From: Actinospica sp035552695
GTDB lineage: Bacteria > Actinomycetota > Actinomycetes > Streptomycetales > Catenulisporaceae
NCBI RefSeq assembly: GCF_035552695.1
Contig: NZ_DASZKT010000011.1
Span: 1-64,000 of the forward strand
Length of the DNA stretch: 64,000 bases
Direction: 5' to 3'
Shown here: piece after piece, positions 1 through 9,082 of the stretch
Numbering within the stretch: position 1 is the first letter of the stretch
Layout of the letters: the number at the start of each line of letters is the position of its first letter
Made by a program: the position numbers and the translations under genes
The notes under the pieces: generated by a model
Told to the model about the DNA's origin: nothing
Databases searched by the model: none
What the model saw: the letters and a program-made list of their open reading frames with translations, nothing else

Positions 1-20
1 TCTCGTCGGCGAACTTCTGA

Positions 21-1256
21 TCACAACGATCCCAGCGGCACGGCGTTGGCCATGGCCTGGTAGCCGGCGTCCTTCGGGTGCAGGTGATCGCCGCTGTCGT
101 AGGCGGGCAGCATGGCCTGCGGATCGGCCGGATCGCGTACCGCCGCGTCGAAATCGACCACCCCGTCGTACGCGCCGGAACTCCGGATCCAGGTGTTCAC
201 CGCGGTGCGGGTGGCCTCCAGGGTGGCGTCGTAGTCGGTCCAGCCCTTGAACGGGGTGATGGTGCCGCCCAGCGCGCGCAGGCCGCGGCTGTGCGCCTGG
301 GTGATCAGCTGCTGGTGGGCGGCGATGATCTGCGTCGGGTCGGTCTGGTGTGGGTCCTGTTGGATGTCGTTGATGCCCAGCAGCACGATCATGGTGCGGG
401 CCGCGGTCTTGGCCAGCACGTCCCGGTCGAACCGGGCCAGCGCGTTCACCCCGAACCCGGCGTTGACCGGACCGCCGTCCAGCAGCAGCCGGTTGCCCCC
501 GATGCCCGCGTTGAGCACCCCCAGTCCGCCGCCGTGGGTCAGGATGCGCCCGGCCAGGTAGTCCGGCCAGCGGTGATTGGCGCCCCAGGTGGACTGGTAG
601 CCATCGGTGATCGAGTCGCCGAACGCGACCACCGCGCCGCGCGCGCCGGGCGCGAACACGTCGACCTGGTTGACGTAGTGCCACACCTGGGTCGTCTGGT
701 TGTACGGCGTGCCGGTCTCGTCGTCGGCGAAGTCGCCTGCGTTGGTGAAGAACGAGTCCTGCTGGGCGTCGGGGTGATAGGTGACCGGGCCGGAGGGGCT
801 GGGCACGTACGTGGTGACCAGCAGGTTCGATGCCGCGGGCACGCGCAGGTCGGCAGGGTCGGACAGCACGTCCGAACCCACTGGGACGGTGATGGACCGC
901 TGCCCGCCGAAGGTCAGATCGCGCATGCTGCCCGCTACCGCGGTCGGCGTGTCCGGACCGGCCGCGATCGCCACCGTGACATGCCCCATCACCACCGGCT
1001 CCGCGCCGAACGCGTTGGACAGCCGAATCCGCACCGCGCTGCCCCCGATGCTCAGGTGCACCAGGCTGCGGATCGAGTAGTTCGGATAGCCGTCCGGGGC
1101 CACCCCGGTCACCGAGGCGGTGCCCCAACTGCCCACCCAGCCGTCGGTACGCGGCAGCCCGGTCGCGTTCGCCGCTGCTGGGGTGAGGGTGACCGCGCCG
1201 GCCGCGGCCGTGGCGCCGATACCGGCGAGCATCCGCCGTCTGGAAAACTCTGTCAT
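21..1256 (-). CDS. Secreted SGNH/GDSL-family hydrolase (Tat exported)
   Basis: Predicted extracellular esterase/lipase of the SGNH superfamily, about 411 residues. The N-terminus carries a twin-arginine signal (SRRRMLAGIGATAAAGA) ending near PAAANA. After a beta-rich N-terminal region the catalytic domain shows block I GDSITDG, a Gly-Asn block GGNR, block III GIND and a C-terminal DHLHP with the catalytic Asp-His pair. The start is placed at the ATG at 1256 because AAAGGAGT lies just upstream; a longer frame to 1346 has no ribosome site and would bury the signal peptide. Substrate is unknown; members of this family act on esters of polysaccharides or lipids. It lies downstream of the xylose genes on the same strand but is separated by about 125 bases. 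Confidence 0.88.
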   Translation of the reverse strand: MTEFSRRRMLAGIGATAAAGAVTLTPAAANATGLPRTDGWVGSWGTASVTGVAPDGYPNYSIRSLVHLSIGGSAVRIRLSNAFGAEPVVMGHVTVAIAAGPDTPTAVAGSMRDLTFGGQRSITVPVGSDVLSDPADLRVPAASNLLVTTYVPSPSGPVTYHPDAQQDSFFTNAGDFADDETGTPYNQTTQVWHYVNQVDVFAPGARGAVVAFGDSITDGYQSTWGANHRWPDYLAGRILTHGGGLGVLNAGIGGNRLLLDGGPVNAGFGVNALARFDRDVLAKTAARTMIVLLGINDIQQDPHQTDPTQIIAAHQQLITQAHSRGLRALGGTITPFKGWTDYDATLEATRTAVNTWIRSSGAYDGVVDFDAAVRDPADPQAMLPAYDSGDHLHPKDAGYQAMANAVPLGSL

Positions 1257-1382
1257 CGCCGACTCCTTTGTCGCAGGATCGAGATCATCCTGCGGGAGCG
1301 GCGATGGCCGGGCCAGCCACCGTACGCGGCATTCCGTTGACACCACGAGAAAAACTGTGAAGCGGCGGCTGGCGCCGGGGGA

Positions 1383-2780
1383 TCACAACCGCGGCAGCAC
1401 CTGTTCGCGGGCGGCCGCATAGCGCTCCCGCACCGCCGAATCCGGTTCCGCCTCGAACGTCTCACTGTCCATAGTGGACCAGTCCGGCGGCTGCTCGGCG
1501 CCGGACAGCACCCACGCCGCCTGCCGGGCCGCGCCGTCGGCCACGTACTCGCCGGGCGAGGGCACCACCACGGTGTGGCCGAGCACGGCGGGCGCGATCC
1601 GGCGCACCGCGGCCGAGCGCGCGCCGCCGCCGATCAGCAGCACCCGTTGCACCGCAACGCCTTCGGCCACCAACGCGTCCAAGCCGTCGGCCAGGCCGCA
1701 CAGCATGCCTTCCACCGCCGCGCGGGCCAGGTTGGCCGGGATGGAGTTGTGCAGCGTCAGTCCGTGCACCGCGCCGGTGGCGTCCGGTTTGGACGGTGTG
1801 CGCTCGCCCTCCAGGTAGGGCACCACGATCGCGCCCTCCGCCCCGGACGGCGCGGACAGTGCCAGTCGGCCCAACTCGTCGATGTCCACGCCCAGCAGGC
1901 GCGCGGTGGCCTGCAACACCCGGGCCGCGTTGAGGGTGCACACCAGCGGCAGGAACCGGCCGGTGGCGTCGGCGAATCCGGCCACCGCGCCGGAGGCGTC
2001 CGCGGTCGGCGCGTCGGCCACCGCGAACACGGTGCCCGAAGTGCCGATGGACACGATCACATCGCCCGCCCGCGCGCCGACACCCAACGCGGCCGCCGCG
2101 TTGTCGCCCGCGCCCGGGCCGAGCATCGCGCCGGCCCGGGTCGAGCCGGCGGATGCGTTGGGGGGCAACACCATCGGCAGCACCGCGTCCTGGCCCAGGG
2201 CGGCCACCAGCAGATCGCGCCGGTAGTCGCCGTTGGCCGGCGACCAGTAGCCGGTGCCGCTGGCGTCGCTGCGATCGGTGCGCAGGTCGGTCAGTTCGGC
2301 CGCGCCGCCCAGGTGCCAGGTCAGCCAGTCGTGCGGCAGCGCCACGGCCGCGGTGCGCCGGGCGTTCTCCGGTTCGTTCTCGGCCAGCCAGCGCAGCTTG
2401 GTCACGGTGAACGAGGCCAGCGGCACGCTGCCCACCGCCTTGGCCCAGTACTCCGGCCCACCCGCCTCGGCCACCAACTGCTCGGCGGCCGAGGCGGAGC
2501 GCAGGTCGTTCCACAGCAACGCGGGCCGAACCACCTGGCCCGACTCGTCGACGCAGACCATGCCGTGCTGCTGGGCGCCCACCGAAACGGCGGCCACATC
2601 GTCAAGGCCGCCGGCCTGTTCGGTGGCCTTGGCCAGGGCGTCGGCCCAGGCGTCGGGGTGCACCTCGGTGCCGTCGGGATGCCCGGCCTGGCCCTGCCGG
2701 ACCAGCGCCCCGGTCCCGGCGTCCCGGACCACCACCTTGCACGACTGCGTCGAGGAGTCGACCCCCGCTACCAGCGCCAT
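1383..2780 (-). CDS. xylB: Xylulokinase (first copy)
   Basis: FGGY-family carbohydrate kinase, about 465 residues, expected to phosphorylate D-xylulose to xylulose 5-phosphate in the cytoplasm. The ATPase fold is clear: N-terminal GVDSSTQSCK phosphate loop, QQHGMV and LLWND substrate segments, the GDNAAAALG segment and SIGTSGTVF, and C-terminal GGGARS. It follows xylA by 44 bases on the same strand, so the two probably form a xylAB operon. The ATG at 2780 is preferred; a GTG six bases upstream (2786) is also possible because no strong ribosome site separates them. A second xylulokinase lies on the opposite strand beyond xylA, so this copy is one of two paralogues. The family call is firm; sugar specificity rests on the xylA neighbour. 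Confidence 0.92.
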   Translation of the reverse strand: MALVAGVDSSTQSCKVVVRDAGTGALVRQGQAGHPDGTEVHPDAWADALAKATEQAGGLDDVAAVSVGAQQHGMVCVDESGQVVRPALLWNDLRSASAAEQLVAEAGGPEYWAKAVGSVPLASFTVTKLRWLAENEPENARRTAAVALPHDWLTWHLGGAAELTDLRTDRSDASGTGYWSPANGDYRRDLLVAALGQDAVLPMVLPPNASAGSTRAGAMLGPGAGDNAAAALGVGARAGDVIVSIGTSGTVFAVADAPTADASGAVAGFADATGRFLPLVCTLNAARVLQATARLLGVDIDELGRLALSAPSGAEGAIVVPYLEGERTPSKPDATGAVHGLTLHNSIPANLARAAVEGMLCGLADGLDALVAEGVAVQRVLLIGGGARSAAVRRIAPAVLGHTVVVPSPGEYVADGAARQAAWVLSGAEQPPDWSTMDSETFEAEPDSAVRERYAAAREQVLPRL

Positions 2781-2824
2781 GATCACCCAGCCAATCGATT
2801 CACCCAGCTCGCGACCTGTCTTGC

Positions 2825-4003
2825 TTACCTGGCCCCGAGCACGTGTTCAAGGGCGAGTTGGGCGAGCTGGACGAAGTTGTAACCACGCTGGGCGAACGCG
2901 TCCGGGTCGAAGTCCTCGAACGCGGACCGGTCGGCCAGCAGATCGGTGATCTTCTCCCCGTCGCCCAGGGTGGGCACGGCCAGCTGGTCGGCCCGGGACG
3001 CGCGCAGCGCATCCTGCACCTCCGGGTCGGCCCGGTAGGCGGCGGCCCGTTCCTTGAGCAGCAGGTAGGAGCGCATGTTGGCCGCGGCCGAGGCCCACAC
3101 GCCGGTGGCGTCCTCGGTGCGGAACGGCTTGTAGTCGAAATGCCGGGGGCCGGTGTAACCGCCGTGCTCCAGCAGGTCGACCAGGAAGAACGCGGACAGC
3201 AGATCGCCGTGGCCGAAGATCATGTCCTGGTCGTAGCGCGGACCCTTCTGGCCGTTCAGGTCCAGGTGGAACAGCTTGCCGTGGAACATCGCCTGGGCGA
3301 TGCCGTGCACGAAGTTCAGCCCGGCCATCTGCTCGTGCCCGACCTCCGGGTTCAGGCCGACGATCTCCGAGTGCTCCAGGCTGTTGATGAACGCGAGCGC
3401 GTGGCCGACCGTGGGCAGCAGGATGTCGCCGCGCGGCTCGTTCGGCTTCGGCTCGATGGCGAAGCGGAGGTTGTAGCCCTTCTCGATCACGTAGTCGCCG
3501 AGCAGGTCGAAGGCCTCCTTCAGGCGGTCCAGCGCGAGGCGCACGTCCTTGGCCGCGCCCGATTCGGCGCCCTCGCGGCCGCCCCAGGCCACGTAGATCT
3601 CGGCGCCGAGCTCCGCCGCGAGGTCGATGTTGCGGATCGTCTTGCGCAGCGCGTAGCGGCGCACGTCGCGGTCGTTCGAGGTGAAGGCGCCGTCCTTGAA
3701 CACCGGGTGGGTGAACAGGTTCGTGGTGGCCATCGGCACCTTCATGCCGGTCTCGTCCAGCGCGGCGCGGAAGCGCGCGATGTGCGCGTCCCGATCGGCG
3801 GCCGAGGACCCGAAGGGGATCAGGTCGTCGTCGTGGAAGGTCACGCCGTGCGCGCCGAGCTCCGCGAGCCGGTGCACGGACTCGACCGGGTCCAGCGCCG
3901 GCCTGGTCGCGTCGCCGAACGGGTCGCGGCCCTGCCAGCCGACCGTCCACAGGCCGAAGGTGAACTTGTCCGACGGAGTCGGAGTCAGAGCGTCGTTACT
4001 CAT
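2825..4003 (-). CDS. xylA: Xylose isomerase
   Basis: Converts D-xylose to D-xylulose (and glucose to fructose), the entry step of bacterial xylose use. The 392-residue length fits the short class I actinomycete enzymes. Recognisable elements are TFGLWTVGW near the start, TFHDDDL with the catalytic His, VAWGGREGAE, the metal-site segment EPKPNEP, EVGHEQMAG and LNGQKGPRYDQD. The start ATG at 4003 has GGGAG seven bases upstream; an upstream ATG at 4045 would add an implausible leader. It is the first gene of a leftward xylAB unit and is divergent from a second xylulokinase and a ROK regulator, so the 4004-4107 spacer probably holds the shared control region. Confidence 0.97.
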   Translation of the reverse strand: MSNDALTPTPSDKFTFGLWTVGWQGRDPFGDATRPALDPVESVHRLAELGAHGVTFHDDDLIPFGSSAADRDAHIARFRAALDETGMKVPMATTNLFTHPVFKDGAFTSNDRDVRRYALRKTIRNIDLAAELGAEIYVAWGGREGAESGAAKDVRLALDRLKEAFDLLGDYVIEKGYNLRFAIEPKPNEPRGDILLPTVGHALAFINSLEHSEIVGLNPEVGHEQMAGLNFVHGIAQAMFHGKLFHLDLNGQKGPRYDQDMIFGHGDLLSAFFLVDLLEHGGYTGPRHFDYKPFRTEDATGVWASAAANMRSYLLLKERAAAYRADPEVQDALRASRADQLAVPTLGDGEKITDLLADRSAFEDFDPDAFAQRGYNFVQLAQLALEHVLGAR

Positions 4004-4107
4004 GGATGCTCCCGGGTTCGCGGTATTGATAAACGCAGAAAACAAATTAGTATGCGGGTGCGGCCCTTGGGAAGTCCCCCGGGGCTCCTTGGCTAGAGGA
4101 GGCGGCG
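4004..4107. promoter_or_regulatory. Divergent control region of the xylose genes
   Basis: A 104-base spacer between divergently read xylA and the second xylulokinase gene. Bases 4021-4052 are strikingly AT-rich for this genome (TTGATAAACGC, AAAACAAATTAG) and are the likely seat of both promoters and of the operator for the ROK regulator encoded downstream. I infer operator function from the position and base composition; no perfect dyad is visible. The rightward gene has a strong GAGGAGG ribosome site just before 4108. Confidence 0.6.
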
Positions 4108-5538
4108 ATGGCCGCGGGTGCGGGTGACGGAGTCGTCATCGGTGTGGACAGCTCGACCCAGGCGACCAAGGCGCTGGCCGTGGACGTCGCGACCGGGAAG
4201 ATCCTCGGTCGGGGCCGGGCCGCGCACGCGGTGAGCGGGGGCGCTGGCCGGGAGAGCGAGCCGGAGCAGTGGTGGGAGGCCCTCTCCGAGGCATTGGACC
4301 AAACGGGTTACGCGGAGACGGCCGCGGCGGTATCGATCGGCGGCCAGCAACACGGTCTCGTCGCGCTGGACGAGGAGGGCCGCAGCGTGCACCCGGCGCT
4401 GCTGTGGAACGACGTACGCAGCGCCCCGAACGCCGAAGCCCTGGTCGAACGGCTCGGCGCGCGGACGTGGGCCGAGCGCGTGGGCAGTGTCCCCGGCGCC
4501 TCGTTCACGGTCACGAAGTGGGACTGGCTGCGCGAGCACCACGCGGACGCGGCCAAGCGCGTCCGCCGCGTGATGCTGCCGCACGACTACCTGACCTGGC
4601 GGCTGACCGGCGAGCACGTGACTGACCGCGGCGACGTCTCGGGCACCGGCTGGTGGGGGCCGGACGGCTACGACCGGGAAATCCTCTCGCTGGTGGGCCT
4701 GGACGAGTCCTTCCTGCCGCGCGTCGCCGAGCCGGGTTCCGCCGCCGGGACGGTGCGCGGCGGCCTGCCGCTGCGCGCCGGAATCCCGGTCGGTACCGGC
4801 ACCGGCGACAACATGGCCGCGGCGCTGGGCCTCGGCCTCGAGCCCGGAGCGCCGGTCATCAGCCTCGGCACGTCCGGCACCGCGTACGCCGTCACGCGCG
4901 GCCGCCCGACCGACCCGACCGGCACCGTCGCGGGATTCGCGGACGCCCTCGGCAACTGGCTGCCGCTCGCCTGCACGCTCAACTGCACGCTCGCCGTCGA
5001 CCGCGTGGCCCAGTGGCTCGGCCTCGACCGCGAGGCGGTGGAGCCCGGCGGCCAGCTGGTCGTGCTGCCGTATCTCGACGGCGAGCGCACGCCGAACCTG
5101 CCCTATGCATCAGGACTCTTCTACGGCCTGCGGCACGACACGACCCCGGGCCAGATCCTCCGCGCGGCCTACGAGGGCGCCGCGGCGAGCCTGCTCACCG
5201 CGGTCGACGAGGCGCTGCGGGCCGGTTCCGAGCAGGCGGCGCAGGACGCGCCGCTGATCCTGATCGGCGGCGGTGCCAAGGGCGACGCCTGGCGCACGAC
5301 CGTGCGACGGCTGTCCGGTCGGCCTGTGCTGGTACCGCAACTCGAGGAGATAGTCGCGATCGGCGCTGCGACGCAGGCGGCCGCGCTGGTCACGGGCGAG
5401 CGCGCGGACGAGGTCGCGCGTCGATGGAAGACGCTCGACGGCACGCTTTATGATCCTCTGACCGCGGACCAGGCGGTGCTCGAGCGGATCGCGTCCGTGC
5501 GCCGACGGGCCGAAGCGCTGGTCTCGACAGAGATCTGA
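4108..5538 (+). CDS. xylB: Xylulokinase (second copy)
   Basis: Second FGGY kinase, 476 residues, with GVDSSTQATKA at the N-terminus, GGQQHGLV, LLWNDVRS, LPHDYLTWRLTG, GTGDNMAAALG and SLGTSGTAYAV. It should phosphorylate xylulose or a close ketopentose. The ATG at 4108 sits behind GAGGAGG. It reads away from xylA and toward a ROK repressor gene 69 bases downstream, giving a xylB-xylR unit opposite a xylAB unit. Protein motifs are close to those of the first copy, so a gene duplication or acquisition of a second kinase with different pentose preference are both possible; the sequence alone does not say which copy serves xylose. Confidence 0.92.
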   Translation: MAAGAGDGVVIGVDSSTQATKALAVDVATGKILGRGRAAHAVSGGAGRESEPEQWWEALSEALDQTGYAETAAAVSIGGQQHGLVALDEEGRSVHPALLWNDVRSAPNAEALVERLGARTWAERVGSVPGASFTVTKWDWLREHHADAAKRVRRVMLPHDYLTWRLTGEHVTDRGDVSGTGWWGPDGYDREILSLVGLDESFLPRVAEPGSAAGTVRGGLPLRAGIPVGTGTGDNMAAALGLGLEPGAPVISLGTSGTAYAVTRGRPTDPTGTVAGFADALGNWLPLACTLNCTLAVDRVAQWLGLDREAVEPGGQLVVLPYLDGERTPNLPYASGLFYGLRHDTTPGQILRAAYEGAAASLLTAVDEALRAGSEQAAQDAPLILIGGGAKGDAWRTTVRRLSGRPVLVPQLEEIVAIGAATQAAALVTGERADEVARRWKTLDGTLYDPLTADQAVLERIASVRRRAEALVSTEI

Positions 5539-5593
5539 GGAAACGCGAGCGCTGGTCTCCACTGAAGTCCGAGGCAGCCGAGATCTGAGGAAA
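5515..5593 (+). repeat. Short imperfect duplication at the xylB 3' end
   Basis: The last bases of the second xylB recur in the gap before the ROK gene. GCGCTGGTCTC is at 5515-5525 and again at 5549-5559; AGATCTGAGGAAA is at 5531-5543 and again at 5581-5593. The second AGATCTGAGGAAA runs into the ribosome site (AAAGGGAG) of the ROK gene. It looks like a local duplication of about 50 bases that has since diverged. Confidence 0.75.
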
Positions 5594-5607
5594 GGGAGCC
5601 GGGGACG

Positions 5608-6852
5608 TTGACCGCGCCGGCACGCAACGGCAACGGATACCGGCCCGCCGAGGGGCCGGCGTCCCAGCAGGGCATGCGCCGCGCGAACCTCGCGCTCGTG
5701 CTCGGCGCGGTCGCGCGGCTCGGTGCCACTTCGCGTGCGCAGTTGGCCGAGGCCACCGGTCTGACCAGGGCGGCGGCGGGCAGCCTCGTCAGTGAGCTGA
5801 TCGACGCCGGGCTGGTGCAGGAGCACGGCGTCACCCTCGAGGGACGCGTCGGCCGGCCGAGCACGGTCGTCTCGCTCAACAACCGCGGCCCGGCCGGGCT
5901 CGGTCTCGAGATCGGCGTCGAGCACCTCGGCGCGTGTGTCATCGACCTCAGCGCCGAGGTCAGAACCCGCATTCGGGTGCCGGCCGCGAACCGCGAGCGG
6001 GATCCGCGCGCGGTGATCGAGCAGCTGGCGCGGGTGGCGAATTCGGCTCTCGCCCAGGCGCACGAGCTCGGCCTCGATCCGGTCGGCGCGGTAGTCGCCG
6101 TTCCCGGCCTGGTCGGCGCCGCCTCCGACACGGTGCTGCACGCCCCGAACCTCGGCTGGCACGACGTGGACCTCACCGGCCAACTCAGTTCCCTGCTTCC
6201 CGGCCTTCCGGTCGAGGTGGAGAACGAGGCCAACCTCGGCGCGCTCGCCGAGCTGAGGCGCGGCGAGGTCGGCCGCGACTTCGTCCACGTGTCCGCCGAG
6301 GCGGGTATCGGTGCGGCCCTCGTCGTCGACGGATTGCTGCTGCGCGGCCGACGCGGATTCGCGGGCGAACTCGGCCACATGCCCGTCTACCCGGACGGCC
6401 TGCCGTGCCCCTGCGGCTCACACGGCTGTCTCGAGCAGTACGCGGGCGAAGAGGCGGTGCTGCGCAACTGCGGGTTCCAGGACGCGGCGGGCGATCGCGT
6501 CGCAGTGCTCGTGGACCAGGCGCACGCGGCACACCCGGCCGTGCGCCGCGCGCTGGAACAGGCGGGACGGGCGCTCGGCATCGCGCTCGCGGGCGTGGTG
6601 AACCTCGTCGACCCGGAAACGGTCGTCCTCGGCGGCGCGTACGCCGACCTGGCCGGCTGGCTCACCCCCGGCATGCAGACGGAACTCGGCGCCCGGGTCA
6701 GGATCCGCCCCTGGGAACCGGCCGGCCTCGTCGTATCAGGCCTCAGACGCGAGGGTCCGGTGATCGGTGCCGCGACCTCCGTCGTGCAGCGGGTGATCAC
6801 GGACCCTGCTTACCTTCAGGAGCGTCGGGAGCGGCGAGAGCAGCGGGTCTAG
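5608..6852 (+). CDS. ROK-family transcriptional repressor, probable xylose regulator (XylR type)
   Basis: A 414-residue ROK regulator. Residues about 20-80 form a winged helix-turn-helix (ATSRAQLAEATGLTRAAAGS), followed by a sugar-kinase-like ROK domain with the zinc signature CPCGSHGC at about residues 270-277. ROK repressors of this architecture bind operators in the absence of their sugar and release them on xylose or xylulose binding. The start is a TTG at 5608, nine bases after AAAGGGAG, and the homology to the family begins soon after. Placement right behind the second xylulokinase and near the divergent xylA promoter makes control of the xylose genes the best reading; this is inference from context. 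Confidence 0.85.
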   Translation: MTAPARNGNGYRPAEGPASQQGMRRANLALVLGAVARLGATSRAQLAEATGLTRAAAGSLVSELIDAGLVQEHGVTLEGRVGRPSTVVSLNNRGPAGLGLEIGVEHLGACVIDLSAEVRTRIRVPAANRERDPRAVIEQLARVANSALAQAHELGLDPVGAVVAVPGLVGAASDTVLHAPNLGWHDVDLTGQLSSLLPGLPVEVENEANLGALAELRRGEVGRDFVHVSAEAGIGAALVVDGLLLRGRRGFAGELGHMPVYPDGLPCPCGSHGCLEQYAGEEAVLRNCGFQDAAGDRVAVLVDQAHAAHPAVRRALEQAGRALGIALAGVVNLVDPETVVLGGAYADLAGWLTPGMQTELGARVRIRPWEPAGLVVSGLRREGPVIGAATSVVQRVITDPAYLQERRERREQRV

Positions 6853-6915
6853 GCCGGCGCGGCGATCACCACGGAACTCTCATAGTCCATGGCCCACGTC
6901 TGCCACCGCTGAGCC

Positions 6916-7833
6916 TCAGCCGCGCCAGGATCGGCGGGCGCGGATGTAGGCGGGTACGGCGATCCGCAGCGCTCTGAGCTTGCTGAATCCGTGGCGCACG
7001 CCGAAGACCTGGTAGTCGGCCTGTTCGAGCGAGTCGAGGATGCCGGCGTAGAGGATCAACCCGGTTCCGACGCTTTCGCGGCTCGACGGATGCAGCAGGG
7101 TCGCGGCGGCGTGGGCTTCGGCGAAGTAGGCGCGGGCGCGTTCGGTCTCGAACTTCAGCAGGGCTCGGATTCCGTCGGTCATCGTGCGGGCCTCGAAGTC
7201 GGCGCGGGTGGCGCCGAACGTGTCGAGGTCTTCCCGCGGCAGGTAGAGGCGGCCACGGCCGAGGTCCTCGTCGATATCGCGCAGGATGTTCGTGAGCTGC
7301 AACGCGTAGCCGATGGCGATCGAGCGTTCGGCGGCGCTCGGGTCGAGCGGGCCGAGGATCGGGACGAGTTGGGGGCCGAGGAGCGAGGTGGCGCCGTACA
7401 TGTAGCCGAGCAGGTCGTCGTACGTCGCGTACTCGGTGACCGTGAGATCGCTGCGCATCGTGTCGCTGAACGCGTAGAAGTGCTCGATCGGGATGTCCCA
7501 GGTCAACGCCGTGTGCGCGGCCGCCTTGAGCACCGGATCGGGAGAATCACCCACCTTGAGCGCCAGTTCGTATGCTGCGACACGCTCGTCGAGGCGAGCG
7601 GCCGTCACGGCGACATCGGGCTCCGTCGGGTCGTCCACGATCTGGTCGAACATCCGCACCTGCGCGTACAGCGCGTCGACGTACGGACGTTTGATCGGCG
7701 GCAGCATCAGGCAGCCGGCGTAGAACGACGGATCGTACTTGCGGTGGATCGCCTTGCAAAGCGCGTAGGCCGCGGAGAGCTCAGGGTCCTGCATCCGGCG
7801 GCGTTCCGCTTCGAGATCCACGTGCGTGCTCAC
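6916..7833 (-). CDS. Squalene/phytoene synthase family protein
   Basis: Predicted trans-isoprenyl diphosphate head-to-head synthase, 305 residues. The two Asp-rich, magnesium-binding motifs typical of squalene and phytoene synthases are present: FDQIVDD at about residues 62-68 and DIDED near residue 185 followed by GRGRLYLP. The family condenses two farnesyl or geranylgeranyl diphosphates. No desaturase, cyclase or other carotenoid or hopanoid gene lies nearby, so squalene versus phytoene product cannot be decided. The start codon is GTG at 7833 with no clear ribosome site, so the message may be leaderless. Confidence 0.85.
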   Translation of the reverse strand: MSTHVDLEAERRRMQDPELSAAYALCKAIHRKYDPSFYAGCLMLPPIKRPYVDALYAQVRMFDQIVDDPTEPDVAVTAARLDERVAAYELALKVGDSPDPVLKAAAHTALTWDIPIEHFYAFSDTMRSDLTVTEYATYDDLLGYMYGATSLLGPQLVPILGPLDPSAAERSIAIGYALQLTNILRDIDEDLGRGRLYLPREDLDTFGATRADFEARTMTDGIRALLKFETERARAYFAEAHAAATLLHPSSRESVGTGLILYAGILDSLEQADYQVFGVRHGFSKLRALRIAVPAYIRARRSWRG

Positions 7834-7914
7834 CCGGCGATTCTATGGGCGCGGGTGGGCACGGGTGCGGCCCAGCCTCGCGCCACATCCGCTTCCCCCG
7901 CCCCAGCCGCCTGC

Positions 7915-8298
7915 TTAGACGTGCACCTTCGTCGGCCGGACGGCGATGGCGACGCGTTGCGCGGCGTCGGCCGGTGTGATCGGCTTGCCGTCGTACCACT
8001 CGGACAGGCGCTGGTAGAGCTTCGCCTCCGGGTCCGGGTCGATGTGGTCGACGACGCCGCGGATCTCCACGTAGCCGTACTTGTCCTCCGGGTCGAGCAG
8101 CGAGATCGAGACGCGCGGCTCGTGCGCGAGGTTCTTGTACTTCTGCCGGTAGCTCGTGTGGGTGAACCAGATGAACTCGCCGTCCCAGATGAACCACATC
8201 GGGTTCACCTGCGGCGCGCCGTCCGGCCGGGTGGTCGCGAGGTTCACCAGGATCGGGCGACCGAGCAGTTCGCGGGCGCGCTCGGGGATGTCCACCAT
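7915..8298 (-). CDS. PPOX-class F420/flavin-dependent oxidoreductase (small)
   Basis: A 127-residue split beta-barrel protein of the pyridoxamine 5'-phosphate oxidase-like group, with ILVNLATTRPDGAPQVNPM near the N-terminus and the KYKNLAHEPRVSISLLD strand region. In actinobacteria such stand-alone domains usually bind F420 or FMN and reduce diverse substrates. The ATG at 8298 has GGAG nine bases upstream. It is transcribed in the same direction as the cysteine hydrolase upstream (gap about 50 bases), so they may be co-expressed. Substrate unknown. Confidence 0.82.
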   Translation of the reverse strand: MVDIPERARELLGRPILVNLATTRPDGAPQVNPMWFIWDGEFIWFTHTSYRQKYKNLAHEPRVSISLLDPEDKYGYVEIRGVVDHIDPDPEAKLYQRLSEWYDGKPITPADAAQRVAIAVRPTKVHV

Positions 8299-8347
8299 GT
8301 CTCACAGCTCCAGTCAGTCGAGGTGCCTCGATCGGATGTAACAGATC

Positions 8348-8917
8348 CTAAGGCCCTGCGGGTGTTTCGAACGACACCTCGGCGGTGTCCGCCGTGCCGC
8401 CCTGCCGACCGGGTGCGGTCTGGTACTTCCAGTACAGGTTCGTGTGCGCGATGACCTGCTCCGGGGCGGGCGCGCCGTACGCGGTGAGGTCCTCGGTCGT
8501 GTGCGCGTCGCCTACGAGCAAGGCGTCGTAGCCGCGGACGATCGCACCGTGCAGCGTGGACCGGATGCAGGCGTCGGTCTGCGCGCCCGCGACCACGAGC
8601 CTGCCGACGCCGCGCTCGGCGAGCACCTTCTCGAGTTCCGTCTCCTCGAAGGAGTCGCCGTACTGCTTGGCGACCAGCGGCTCCCCGGGCTCGCGCACCA
8701 GTTCCGGCACGTACTCCCAGCTCTCGCTGCCCTCGACGAGTTCGTCGTCGTCCGAGTGCTGAATCCATACGACGGGCGCGCCGGCGGCCCTGGCCTTGGC
8801 AATCAGGTCACTGATGTTCGCGACGACCTCGTCGCGGCGCGGCGCCCCGGTGACGACGCCGTTCTGCACGTCGATCACCAGCAGCGCCGTGTTGGGCCGG
8901 TCGGTGAAGGTCGTCAT
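8348..8917 (-). CDS. Isochorismatase-like cysteine hydrolase
   Basis: A 189-residue hydrolase of the isochorismatase/nicotinamidase superfamily. The catalytic triad is visible as Asp16 (LLVIDVQNG), Lys84 (VAKQYG) and Cys117 (AGAQTDACIRST), with the conserved cis-peptide region before the Cys. The start ATG at 8917 follows TTGGAGGCTGCC; the frame is open further upstream but without a ribosome site. Members hydrolyse amides, carbamates or isochorismate. The neighbours do not point to one substrate. Confidence 0.87.
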   Translation of the reverse strand: MTTFTDRPNTALLVIDVQNGVVTGAPRRDEVVANISDLIAKARAAGAPVVWIQHSDDDELVEGSESWEYVPELVREPGEPLVAKQYGDSFEETELEKVLAERGVGRLVVAGAQTDACIRSTLHGAIVRGYDALLVGDAHTTEDLTAYGAPAPEQVIAHTNLYWKYQTAPGRQGGTADTAEVSFETPAGP

Positions 8918-9082
8918 GGCAGCCTCCAACTCCAATGTCAGGTGGTTCAGGTCAGTCACCACAGTACGTCGCGGCACCGACAGAATCCGGCCTTGACGGG
9001 GTCCGGCCGAGGAGGCACACTCCCCGCACCGTCTGTTTTTGTTCTGTTCTGTTCGAATGCGATCGCTGCCCCGGATTCGACA

